64,000 bases of DNA from Micromonospora sp. C31. Lineage in GTDB: Bacteria; Actinomycetota; Actinomycetes; Mycobacteriales; Micromonosporaceae. The translations under genes and the position numbers were made by a program. The notes under the pieces are model-generated. The model had not been told where the DNA came from, searched no databases, and saw only the letters and a program-made list of their open reading frames with translations. Of the stretch, positions 8,121 through 15,386 are shown piece after piece. Numbering within the stretch: position 1 is the first letter of the stretch; each line of letters starts with the position of its first letter. Location: contig NZ_JAGPXN010000018.1 of assembly GCF_018070575.1 (NCBI RefSeq), positions 62,001-126,000 on the forward strand, given 5' to 3'.

Positions 8121-10205
8121 TCACGGGGCGGAGAGCTGCTGCGGAGCTAGCTGGTGGCCGGGTCCGCCCGCACCGGACAGCCCTCTGCCCAACGCGTCGA
8201 CGCGCCCCCACCGGCCGGGGATGTCGAGCAACGCCACGTAGTCGAGACTAGCGGGCAGGGCGGGTCTGATCGCCAGGTCTTCGCCGACCGGGTTGAGTCC
8301 GAGCATCGTCCGTAGCAGCAGCAGGGTGGCGCCGGCGGACCACGCCTGCGGGCTGCACGCGGTGGGGTAGTTGACCGGGTACTTGGTCTCGTCGCGGCGG
8401 TAGCCGGCGAACGACTCGGGCAGCCGGCCGTCGTAGAAGGCCGCCGCGTCGAGGATCCCGGCGGCGATGCGGGCCGCCTCGTCGCCGTACCCGTAGCGGC
8501 GCAGGCCCCAGGCGATGAAGGAGTTGTCGAACGGCCAGATCGTCCCGACGTGGTAACCGATCGGGTTGTAGCGGCCCGAGCCCTCGGCCAGCGTGCGCAC
8601 GCCCCAGCCGCTGAACAGCGCAGGCGACATCAGGTGGCGTGCCAGGGCGGCCGCCTTCGGCTCGTCGACGATGCCGCTCCACAGCAGGTGGCCGATGTTG
8701 GACGACAGGGCGTCCACCTGGCGGCCGTCGCCGTCGAGCGCGAGAGCCATGTACTCGCCGTCGGCGACCCAGAAGTCGCGGTTGAACCGCTGTTTGAGGT
8801 CGGCGGCCTCCCGTTCCAGCCGGTCCGCGTACGCCGGGTCGTGCCAGACGGCCCGGGCGAGTCGGGCGGTGCGCATCTTCGCGTCGTACGCGTACCCCTG
8901 CAACTCGCAGGTCGCCCTGGGGAAGCCGGGCAGCCGCCCGTCGCGGTACGAGATGCCGTCCCAGGAGTCCTTCCAGCACTGGTTCTCCAGGCCGTTGCGG
9001 GTGTTGCGCCGCTGGTAGGAGATGTAGCCGCTGCCCGTCAGGTCGGCGTAGTGGTCGATCCAGTCGATCGCCGCCCGGGCCTCCTGCTCGACCGAGCGCA
9101 CCAGCTCGACGTCGCCGGTCCAGCGCTCGTACTCGTCGAGCAGCACCAGGAACAGGGGAGTGGCGTCGGCGCTGCCGAAGTAGGGGGTGTGCGGCGTCTC
9201 CTCGAACACGCTCATCTCCCCGTACCGCATCTCGTGCAGGATCCGGCCGGGCTCCTCCTCCCGGAAGTCGTCGACCCGGCTGCCCTGCCGGAACGCGAGC
9301 ACCTTCAGCGTGGTGGCGGCGAGGTCGGGCGCGAACGGCAGCGTCTGGAGGCTGGTGAAGATGCTGTCCCGGCCGAACAGGCTCATGAACCAGGGCAGGC
9401 CGGCCGCCGGCACGCTCCGGTCCTCGGCGAGGAAGGGACTGAACCGCAGGGCGGCCAGGTCGATGAGGCTGCGCCGGTACGCGCCGCGCAGCGGCTCCCA
9501 GCTGGATTCCAGCCGCGGCGCCTCCGCCAGCCAGCGGTTGAGCCGGCGCTCCTTGTGCCGGGTGCCCGTCGCCCGCGCGGGGATGGTGAGCCGCTCCAAC
9601 CCTCTCGGCATCGGCAGGTCCGGCTCGGCGGTCAACCGGGTCCGCCACTGGCTGTACGGTTCGAGGTGCACCGTGAGCGTCAGCCCGTCGTCGTCCAGCT
9701 CCGCCGGCGTCGTCGCGGCGACGATCGTCTCCCGCCTGAACCGGTCCCGCTCGTAGCCGAGGACGAGGCGTCCGTCGTCGACGCGCCGGTAGTGCCGGCC
9801 CTTCTTCCGCGCCGTCGCGTCCTTGACCTCGAAGACGTCCGCGAAGTCGGCGTCGACCTCGACCCTGATGGTCAGGTCGACCGGCCGGGCGTCGTGGTTG
9901 ACGATGCTCAGGTCCTCGTGCAGGCCGGAGTTGAGCGTGTGCACCCGGCGCACCGACAGGGTGCTGTTGACGTAGACGTCCTGGCGCCCGGGAACCAGGT
10001 AGAACCGGTTCTCGAAGTAGTGGATGTCGTCGATGGCGAGGGTGCTCAGCCGTTCCCCGTCGATCGTCAGCACCCACTTCGACAGCAGCCGCGTGTCGTG
10101 GGCGAACAGGCCGAGCGGGGTGTCGGGTGACGGGTCGATGTCGCCGGCCCGGTCGCAGACCATGAAGGTCGTGCCGTCCAGCATGGCCACCTGTTGGTCA
10201 TTCAT
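8121..10205 (-). CDS. Glycogen debranching-like (amylo-alpha-1,6-glucosidase family) protein
   Basis: A 694-residue cytosolic protein. The N-terminal 200 residues resemble the bis-domain of bacterial debranching proteins (TFMVCDRAGDIDP, FAHDTRLLSKW). Residues about 230-670 form an (alpha/alpha)6 glycosidase domain (LPWFMSLFGRDSIFTSLQ, YHVGTIWPFDNSFIAWGL). Members of this family are annotated as acting on alpha-1,6 branches of glycogen or on other storage glucans, but biochemical evidence is sparse. ATG at 10205 is preferred over the GTG at 10211 because GGGGAGG lies 5 nt before the ATG and would overlap the GTG. The start overlaps the end of the SCP2-like gene by 8 nt. Confidence 0.85.
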   Translation of the reverse strand: MNDQQVAMLDGTTFMVCDRAGDIDPSPDTPLGLFAHDTRLLSKWVLTIDGERLSTLAIDDIHYFENRFYLVPGRQDVYVNSTLSVRRVHTLNSGLHEDLSIVNHDARPVDLTIRVEVDADFADVFEVKDATARKKGRHYRRVDDGRLVLGYERDRFRRETIVAATTPAELDDDGLTLTVHLEPYSQWRTRLTAEPDLPMPRGLERLTIPARATGTRHKERRLNRWLAEAPRLESSWEPLRGAYRRSLIDLAALRFSPFLAEDRSVPAAGLPWFMSLFGRDSIFTSLQTLPFAPDLAATTLKVLAFRQGSRVDDFREEEPGRILHEMRYGEMSVFEETPHTPYFGSADATPLFLVLLDEYERWTGDVELVRSVEQEARAAIDWIDHYADLTGSGYISYQRRNTRNGLENQCWKDSWDGISYRDGRLPGFPRATCELQGYAYDAKMRTARLARAVWHDPAYADRLEREAADLKQRFNRDFWVADGEYMALALDGDGRQVDALSSNIGHLLWSGIVDEPKAAALARHLMSPALFSGWGVRTLAEGSGRYNPIGYHVGTIWPFDNSFIAWGLRRYGYGDEAARIAAGILDAAAFYDGRLPESFAGYRRDETKYPVNYPTACSPQAWSAGATLLLLRTMLGLNPVGEDLAIRPALPASLDYVALLDIPGRWGRVDALGRGLSGAGGPGHQLAPQQLSAP

Positions 10206-10575
10206 GGCCACCTCCCCGGCGTCGGGCGTCCCCGGCGGCGGGTGGCGGCGGGAACAGCTTCCGGACGGCCGCGAAGAGCCTCGGGCTGCCCGCCACGGCC
10301 GCCTCGCCGCGCAGCACGGTGGTCAGGAAGTACGCCTCCCCGCTGGCGATCCGGTCGAAGACCGCCCGGTCCGCCTCGACGACCGCGTCCCCGTCGGTCG
10401 CGGCCGCCTCCTTGGAGACCCTGATGTCGCCCTTCTCAATGCAGACCAACCAGTGGTCGGTCCGGCCGTCGCGGCTGATGTCGAAGCGCACGCTGCCCCC
10501 GTTGATCGCCCGCAGCCGGCGGTCGTGCCCACGGCGCGCGAGGCCGTGGAAGAAATCCTGGGTGGCATCCGCCAT
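10198..10575 (-). CDS. SCP2 sterol-binding-like small protein
   Basis: A 125-residue protein with the SCP2 pattern of an amphipathic helix-strand core (AINGGSVRFDISRDGRTDHWLVCIEKGDIRV, described as its N-terminal strands, then a conserved DAVVEADRAVFDRIASGE). The C-terminal tail is Pro/Arg/Gly-rich. ATG follows AGGAGGGG. The family binds lipids non-catalytically; the ligand here is unknown. It is the first gene of a three-gene minus-strand operon, overlapping the debranching-like gene by 8 nt. The pairing of a lipid-binding fold with a glucan-type enzyme recurs in actinobacteria, from general recollection, but its meaning is unknown. Confidence 0.75.
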   Translation of the reverse strand: MADATQDFFHGLARRGHDRRLRAINGGSVRFDISRDGRTDHWLVCIEKGDIRVSKEAAATDGDAVVEADRAVFDRIASGEAYFLTTVLRGEAAVAGSPRLFAAVRKLFPPPPAAGDARRRGGGHE

Positions 10576-10753
10576 CGCGACCCCTCCTCACCGGCCACCA
10601 TTCCCCCGGAGAGCTCCTGTCACCTCGCCCGGAAGGGGTGAACTTCGCCCGACCGGCACCGGGGGCTCGGGGCCGCCGGCCGGCGCCGGAGCGCCTCGTC
10701 GTGACGCGTCTGGCGGCGCGGCCGACACCCGCCCGGCCGCCCGGCAACGCCAC

Positions 10754-10776
10754 TAGCCTGGGATCCGATGGATCCC
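10754..10776 (+). promoter_or_regulatory. Leaderless-type promoter and palindrome over the TSUP start
   Basis: TAGCCT at 10754-10759 fits an actinobacterial -10 box (TANNNT) 8 nt before the ATG at 10768, and there is no clear Shine-Dalgarno, so the mRNA may be leaderless. A perfect 7-bp inverted repeat (GGGATCC-GAT-GGATCCC, 10760-10776) flanks the start codon and could be an operator. Inferred from sequence only. Confidence 0.45.
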
Positions 10777-11529
10777 ATCCAGGCAACGCTGCTCATCGCC
10801 GCCGGTGTCGCCACGGGCGCCTTCAACGCGGTCGCGGGCGGCGGTTCCCTGATCGCCTTCTCGGCGCTGATCGCGGCCGGTGTACCGCCGCTCACCGCCA
10901 AGCTGAGCAGCACGGTCGCCGTTGTTCCCGGAAACATGGCGAGCGTCGCGGGAGGCTACCGGGACCTGCCGCCCCGCAGGGAGATCCGGCGGATCCTGCC
11001 CGCGGCGGTGCTCGGCGGTGCCGTCGGGTCGGTGCTGCTGCTGGTGACACCCGACCGCGTCTTCGACGCGATCGTTCCGTTCCTGGTGCTCGCCGCGTCG
11101 GCCGTGCTCGGGCTTCAGGACCGGCTGGAAGGCCTGGTCCGGGGCATCGCCCTGCGTCACGGGCGGGAACACCCGGCGGTCCTGCAGGTGTCGGTCGCCC
11201 TGGGGGGCCTCTACGGCGGCTACATCGGCGCCGGCTTCGGCATCGTCCTGGTCGCCGGCCTGGCTCTCCTCCAGCACGAACCGCTCACCAGGACGGTCGC
11301 CACGAAGAATCTGCTGTTGACCGTCATCTCGTTGACGGCGGCCGTGCTCTTCGTCCTGTTCGGCACCGTCAACTGGGCGGGCGTGGGCATCCTGGCCCCG
11401 GCGACCGTCGTCGGCGGCTACGCCGGCGCACGACTGCTCCGCAGGCTTCCCGGCGGCCTGCTCCGGGCGGTGGTCGTCGCGTTCGGGGTGGTCTTCGGCT
11501 TCTTCCTGTTGGGGCGCAACCTCCTGTAG
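10768..11529 (+). CDS. TSUP (TauE/SafE) family membrane permease
   Basis: A 253-residue, strongly hydrophobic protein with about 7-8 membrane segments in two related halves. Each half starts with the family signature: GAFNAVAGGGSLIAFSAL (residues 17-34) and GGLYGGYIGAGFGIVL (about 147-162). TSUP proteins export or import sulfite, sulfonates or other organic anions across the plasma membrane; the substrate cannot be read from sequence. The gene stands alone between a minus-strand operon and a pseudogene and has its own promoter. Confidence 0.85.
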   Translation: MDPIQATLLIAAGVATGAFNAVAGGGSLIAFSALIAAGVPPLTAKLSSTVAVVPGNMASVAGGYRDLPPRREIRRILPAAVLGGAVGSVLLLVTPDRVFDAIVPFLVLAASAVLGLQDRLEGLVRGIALRHGREHPAVLQVSVALGGLYGGYIGAGFGIVLVAGLALLQHEPLTRTVATKNLLLTVISLTAAVLFVLFGTVNWAGVGILAPATVVGGYAGARLLRRLPGGLLRAVVVAFGVVFGFFLLGRNLL

Positions 11530-11624
11530 ACCGCGTCGCCCGCGCCCCCGCCAGCCAACCCACCCCGCCCCGGCAACCACCCCGCCCCGCCGCCACGATC
11601 AGCGGCGACGCCGTGCCGCGGAGG

Positions 11625-11955
11625 CCGAAATGGTCGCGCGGCGTCGCCTACGCCGAGCTGATCGACGCCCTGGACACCTCTCCGCTGGGCTCCTGCGCCT
11701 TCGCGGGCACCGACCTGGACATCGCCCCCGCCCGGGTGGCCGAGCTGTTCGGCTTCGACGGCTGGTCACCAACTCGTACGAGGCGGTGGCCGGCGCCGAC
11801 CACCTCGTGCGGGTCGGCACCCTCAACGCCCAGTCCCTCGCGACCGGTGCCCGGCTGGCCCGCACCCTGATGGACTGGTTGAGCTGGCGCTGGGTGACCA
11901 CGCCCGGCGACTTCACCCAGGGAGGCAGCATCATGCCGCAGAAGAACCGCTGGGA
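11625..11955 (+). pseudogene. Relic of an argininosuccinate lyase/fumarase-superfamily gene
   Basis: One frame reads AYAELIDALDTSPLGSCAFAGT then AELFGFDG, matching the interior of argininosuccinate lyase (SPLG..ALAGT...LGFDG). After a shift near 11765 the next frame continues NSYEAVAGADHLVRVGTLN and ends with the superfamily signature GGSIMPQKNR at about 11920-11950. The N-terminal half and everything after the signature loop are missing, so it is a degenerate fragment. Confidence 0.75.
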
Positions 11956-12034
11956 AGCGTCCGGCGGGCGCTTGCGGGCTGCGCGGGCCGGGCCGGTGCC
12001 GGCGGAGCGCGGTCCGCCTCGCGGGAGGCGGGCC

Positions 12035-12364
12035 CTAGGCTGCCGACGCGGCCCGCGGGTCGTTCGGCCGGGTGCGCTGCGTCAACCCGGTGGTGGGCAG
12101 GTCGGAGCGGCCCTGGCGGCCGGCCGGCCGCGCCACGTGCGGCGACTGCCCGGAGCCGGCCCGGGCCATGCGCAGTGCGCGCTGGGCGTTGTTCCAGGCC
12201 GGGCAGGGCCAGGCCTGGCCCGCGCAGAGCAGGTTGCGGCATCCGCCGTTCCCGTTCGGTTCGTGGGCGTCGGCCACGTCCAGGGCGAGCTTCCACAGCA
12301 ACGGGTCGGTCACCTCGGCGGGACGGTCGGCCTGACGGTCGGACCGGTCGGTGGTGTCGGACAC
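12035..12364 (-). CDS. Small Cys-containing protein of unknown function
   Basis: A 109-residue protein. GTG at 12364 is chosen because GGGGG lies about 9 nt upstream and the coding signal starts there. The middle part, DPLLWKLALDVADAHEP followed by CRNLLCAGQAWPCPAWNNAQ, has three closely spaced cysteines and reads as a conserved small domain; I recall similar proteins in related actinobacteria but no function. N- and C-termini are low-complexity and polar. No signal peptide or membrane segment. Confidence 0.6.
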   Translation of the reverse strand: MSDTTDRSDRQADRPAEVTDPLLWKLALDVADAHEPNGNGGCRNLLCAGQAWPCPAWNNAQRALRMARAGSGQSPHVARPAGRQGRSDLPTTGLTQRTRPNDPRAASAA

Positions 12365-12562
12365 GAGTTTGATCCCCCTATGAGCGCAGGTGCGATCTTC
12401 ACCTTCTCCAGTTTCCGCGCCGGCGAAACCTCGCACCCCTTCCGAGCTGCGCCATCCTCCGACCGCTGGCCGTCCGTCCGGTGCCGGTGAATCGGTCGGC
12501 CAGCGATCTCGGCCCCCGGACAGGCCGGGAAGTGCCGGACGAGCCTCGGGGCAACTCGGGGA

Positions 12563-13189
12563 TCAGCGACCAGGCAGACTGCCGAGCAGGACAGCACGGG
12601 AGCTACGGTGTGCCAGGTCCTCCGCCACGTTGCCCAGCAGCTTCTCGTCGAGCCCGTGCCCCCGTCTCCCGATCACCAACAGGTCCACCTCGCGCGCGTC
12701 GGCGACCGCCAGCAGCGCATCGGCCGGATGGCCGGCCACGACCTCCGTACTGGGGGCGGGCAGTTCGTCCGGCAGGGTGCGGGTGGCCTCGTCCAGCATC
12801 CGCCGGGCCCGCCGACGCTCCTCGTCCGCCTCGATGTCGACCACGTCCGGGTCGGTCACGGTGACCAGCACCAACTCGCTGGTGGTTCCGGTCAGCGCGT
12901 GGGCGACGGCGCGCAGCGCCCGGTCGGAGTCGGGCGAGCCGTCCACCCCGACCAGCACGCGCAGGCCGGACCTGGTCGACGCCGGTGCCCGGGAACGGAC
13001 GTCGAGCCGCTGCGGTGCGGCCCGACCGCGCTCGGCGGCGATCGGAATGAACAGCGGGCCGAGCAGCCCTCCGACGAGATACCAGAGCAGGTTACGGTGT
13101 CCACCGCGGGTGACGAAGACGGCCGCGGTGACCAGGCCGACGGCCAGCCAGGCCACGATCGCCAGCAGGGCCAGTCCCAGCTCAGCCAC
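12563..13189 (-). CDS. Membrane-anchored universal stress protein (UspA domain)
   Basis: A 208-residue protein with two N-terminal membrane segments (about residues 3-26 and 34-52) followed by a UspA domain (about 75-205). The domain opens with VLVGVDGSPDSDRAL and closes with the nucleotide-binding-type loop VIGRRGHGLDEKLLGNVAEDL. Most Usp proteins are soluble, so the membrane anchor is a special feature that places the sensor or chaperone-like domain at the inner face of the membrane. GTG at 13189 follows GGGAGGACGCC. It is divergent from nhaA, sharing a 301-bp upstream region. Confidence 0.8.
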   Translation of the reverse strand: MAELGLALLAIVAWLAVGLVTAAVFVTRGGHRNLLWYLVGGLLGPLFIPIAAERGRAAPQRLDVRSRAPASTRSGLRVLVGVDGSPDSDRALRAVAHALTGTTSELVLVTVTDPDVVDIEADEERRRARRMLDEATRTLPDELPAPSTEVVAGHPADALLAVADAREVDLLVIGRRGHGLDEKLLGNVAEDLAHRSSRAVLLGSLPGR

Positions 13190-13490
13190 GGCGTCCTCCC
13201 GGGGTGGTCGGTACGGGCGGACAGCTCATGGGGTGGCCTACCCCCGCTGGGCGGGGGTAGGCCACCCGTGTGCCGGGGAGGCCCGCGCGCCGGGCGCCGT
13301 CGACCCGTGCACCGTCGGGTCTGGTGCCCGGGTACGGTGACGAGGCGTACGGGACGGGTTCGGCGATCCGCAGTCGGGTAGAAGTGCACCCGGCGTCGCT
13401 GTCGGGCGTGACGGCGCAGACCGTCGGTTCCGGTGCACACGGGGGTCCGTCGGCGACGGACGACCCGCCCACTGCGGACGAGGAGACCCC
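13190..13490. other. Divergent intergenic region, Usp / nhaA
   Basis: This 301-bp region has no credible gene. It holds a perfect 17-bp inverted repeat (13231-13267) on the Usp side and GAGGAG before the nhaA GTG. No convincing -35/-10 pair was identified. Confidence 0.5.
13231..13267. repeat. Perfect 17-bp inverted repeat with 3-nt loop
   Basis: Arms at 13231-13247 and 13251-13267 are exact reverse complements (GGGTGGCCTACCCCCGC type) around TGG. It lies upstream of two divergent genes, so it is not placed as a transcription terminator of either. It may be a 5'-UTR hairpin, an operator or a dispersed palindromic element. Confidence 0.8.
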
Positions 13491-14810
13491 GTGACCGACG
13501 CCGGCCGGCGCCGCGGCAGCCTGTTCGCCCGACGGTCGTGGGCGGAGACCGGCCGAATCTCCGCCGTCCTGCGCCGGGAGACGGTGGGTGGCGCGCTCCT
13601 GCTCGTCGGGGCGCTGGTGGCACTGTTGTGGTCCAACTCGCCCTGGACCGAGCACTACCAGGCGCTGCGGGACGTCCGCGTCGGTCCGGCCTCCCTGCAC
13701 CTCGACCTCAGCCTGGCGACGTGGGCGGCCGACGGCCTGCTGGCCGTCTTCTTCTTCGTCGCCGGGCTCGAACTCAAACGTGAGTTCGTCGTGGGTGACC
13801 TGCGGGATCCGCGACGTGCCTCGGTGCCGGTGGCGGCGGCCTGCGGTGGGGTGCTGGTGCCGGCCCTGCTCTACCACCTGATCGCCGGCGGCGCCGCGCC
13901 GAAGGGCTGGGCGATCCCGACGGCGACCGACATCGCCTTCGCCCTGGCGGTGCTCGCCGTGGTCGGTCGGTTCCTGCCTCCGGCGCTGCGGACGTTCCTG
14001 CTCACCCTCGCGGTCGTCGACGACCTGATCGCGATCGTGGTCATCGCCGTCTTCTACACCACCGCCCTGTCGGTCGTTCCGCTGCTCGGTGCCCTGGGCT
14101 GCCTGGCGATCTTCGGCGTGCTGGTGCAGCGTCGGATCCGGTCCTGGTGGCTGCTGCCTCCACTCGCGGCCCTGACCTGGGTGCTGGTGCACGAGTCCGG
14201 GGTGCACGCCACCGTGGCGGGGGTCCTGCTGGCCTTCACCGTGCCGGCCGCCCGCAGCGACGCGGCCGGGGGACCGGGCGCCGGGCCGGGCCTGGCCGAG
14301 CACTTCGAGCGGCGGTTCCGGCCGATCTCCGCCGGCGTGGCGGTGCCGATCTTCGCGTTCTTCTCCGCGGGGGTCGCGGTGGGGGGCCTGACCGGCCTGG
14401 CCGCCGCGCTCACCGATCGGGTGGCGATCGGCATCGTCGTCGGCCTGGTCGTCGGTAAGCCCGTCGGCATCATGGCCGCCACCTGGCTGGTGTCCCGGTT
14501 GACCCGCGCCCACCCTGACGAGGGCCTCAACTGGCTCGACGTGCTCGGTCTGGCGCTGCTCGGCGGCATCGGCTTCACCGTCTCCCTGCTCGTCGGCGAG
14601 TTGGCCTTCGGCCTGGGCAGCGAGCGCGACGACCAGGTCAAGGTCGCCGTGCTCACCGGGTCTTTGCTCTCGGCCCTGTTGGCCTCCGTGATCCTGCGCG
14701 CCCGTAGCCGGCTGTACCGGCAGGTGCGCGAGGCGGAGGCCGTCGACCGGGACCGGGACGGCGTACCGGACGTCTACGACGCGCACCCCGACCGGCCCGA
14801 CGTGCACTGA
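13491..14810 (+). CDS. nhaA: Na+/H+ antiporter NhaA
   Basis: A 439-residue antiporter that exchanges Na+ for protons to control intracellular pH and salt. The conserved substrate-site aspartates are present: IPTATDIAF (Asp147) and TLAVVDDLIAI (Asp177/Asp178), equivalent to E. coli Asp133, Asp163 and Asp164. About 11-12 hydrophobic segments are visible. GTG at 13491 follows GAGGAG. The C-terminal 20 residues are unusual: DRDRDGVPDVYDAHPDRPD, a calcium-loop-like motif typical of EF-hand or thrombospondin-type repeats, after the last membrane segment. Confidence 0.93.
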   Translation: MTDAGRRRGSLFARRSWAETGRISAVLRRETVGGALLLVGALVALLWSNSPWTEHYQALRDVRVGPASLHLDLSLATWAADGLLAVFFFVAGLELKREFVVGDLRDPRRASVPVAAACGGVLVPALLYHLIAGGAAPKGWAIPTATDIAFALAVLAVVGRFLPPALRTFLLTLAVVDDLIAIVVIAVFYTTALSVVPLLGALGCLAIFGVLVQRRIRSWWLLPPLAALTWVLVHESGVHATVAGVLLAFTVPAARSDAAGGPGAGPGLAEHFERRFRPISAGVAVPIFAFFSAGVAVGGLTGLAAALTDRVAIGIVVGLVVGKPVGIMAATWLVSRLTRAHPDEGLNWLDVLGLALLGGIGFTVSLLVGELAFGLGSERDDQVKVAVLTGSLLSALLASVILRARSRLYRQVREAEAVDRDRDGVPDVYDAHPDRPDVH

Positions 14811-14851
14811 ACACCCGCGCCGGGCCGTCGCCCCGTCCCCCCGCCCGCCGC

Positions 14852-15298
14852 TCAGTCCGGCAGCAGCGGCATCTCCATGCCGGGGTCCCGCCCGAGCAGC
14901 GCCGCCCGGGTGAGCGCCTCCGACCCGAACCGGTCGCGCACCGCGTCCACGGCGGCGTCCAGGTCGGCCCCCGGATCGCGGTCGAACGGCAGCGGCGGTT
15001 GGCCGACCCGCTCGCGTACCTCCCGCCGGAGGATCTCGAACACCGCGCGGCTCGCCGCCGTGTGGGCCGCCATCCTCGGCGGCACCACGATCGCCTCGGG
15101 GCAGAGCCGTCGGGCCTGCCGGCCGCCCATCGCACTGCGCACGCCCCGGGCCTTCGCCTCGTAGCTGCACGCGAGGACCACGCCGCCGCCGACGATCACG
15201 GCTCGGCCGCGCAGGCGCGGGTCGTCGCGCTGTTCGACCGACGCGTGGAACGCGTCCAGGTCGGCGTGCGGGATGCCGGCCTCGCCCGACATGAACAC
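14852..15298 (-). pseudogene. dinB: DNA polymerase IV (dinB) with large internal in-frame deletion
   Basis: The 148 residues join two distant parts of Pol IV. Residues 11-85 are the N-terminal palm start (HADLDAFHASVEQ with the first metal-binding Asp, then GGGVVLACSYEAKARGVRSAM). Residues about 100-148 match the extreme C-terminus (LDAAVDAVRDRFG...RAALLGRDPG..PLLPD). The S(I/V)DE catalytic motif, fingers, thumb and most of the little finger are missing, so it cannot polymerise DNA. The frame is intact, which suggests a fairly recent deletion. Confidence 0.8.
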
Positions 15299-15386
15299 AG
15301 GTTCGCAGGAAACCCCGCGACGGCGGCACTGACCTGCCCGAACGCCGTCAGGACGGTCGTTTCCCGTCCGGCGCGCAACGGGGAGG

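Noticed and set aside
13182..15329. 715-codon minus-strand open frame across nhaA
   Set aside because: It runs antisense to nhaA and across the dinB relic in a different frame; composition is not protein-like.
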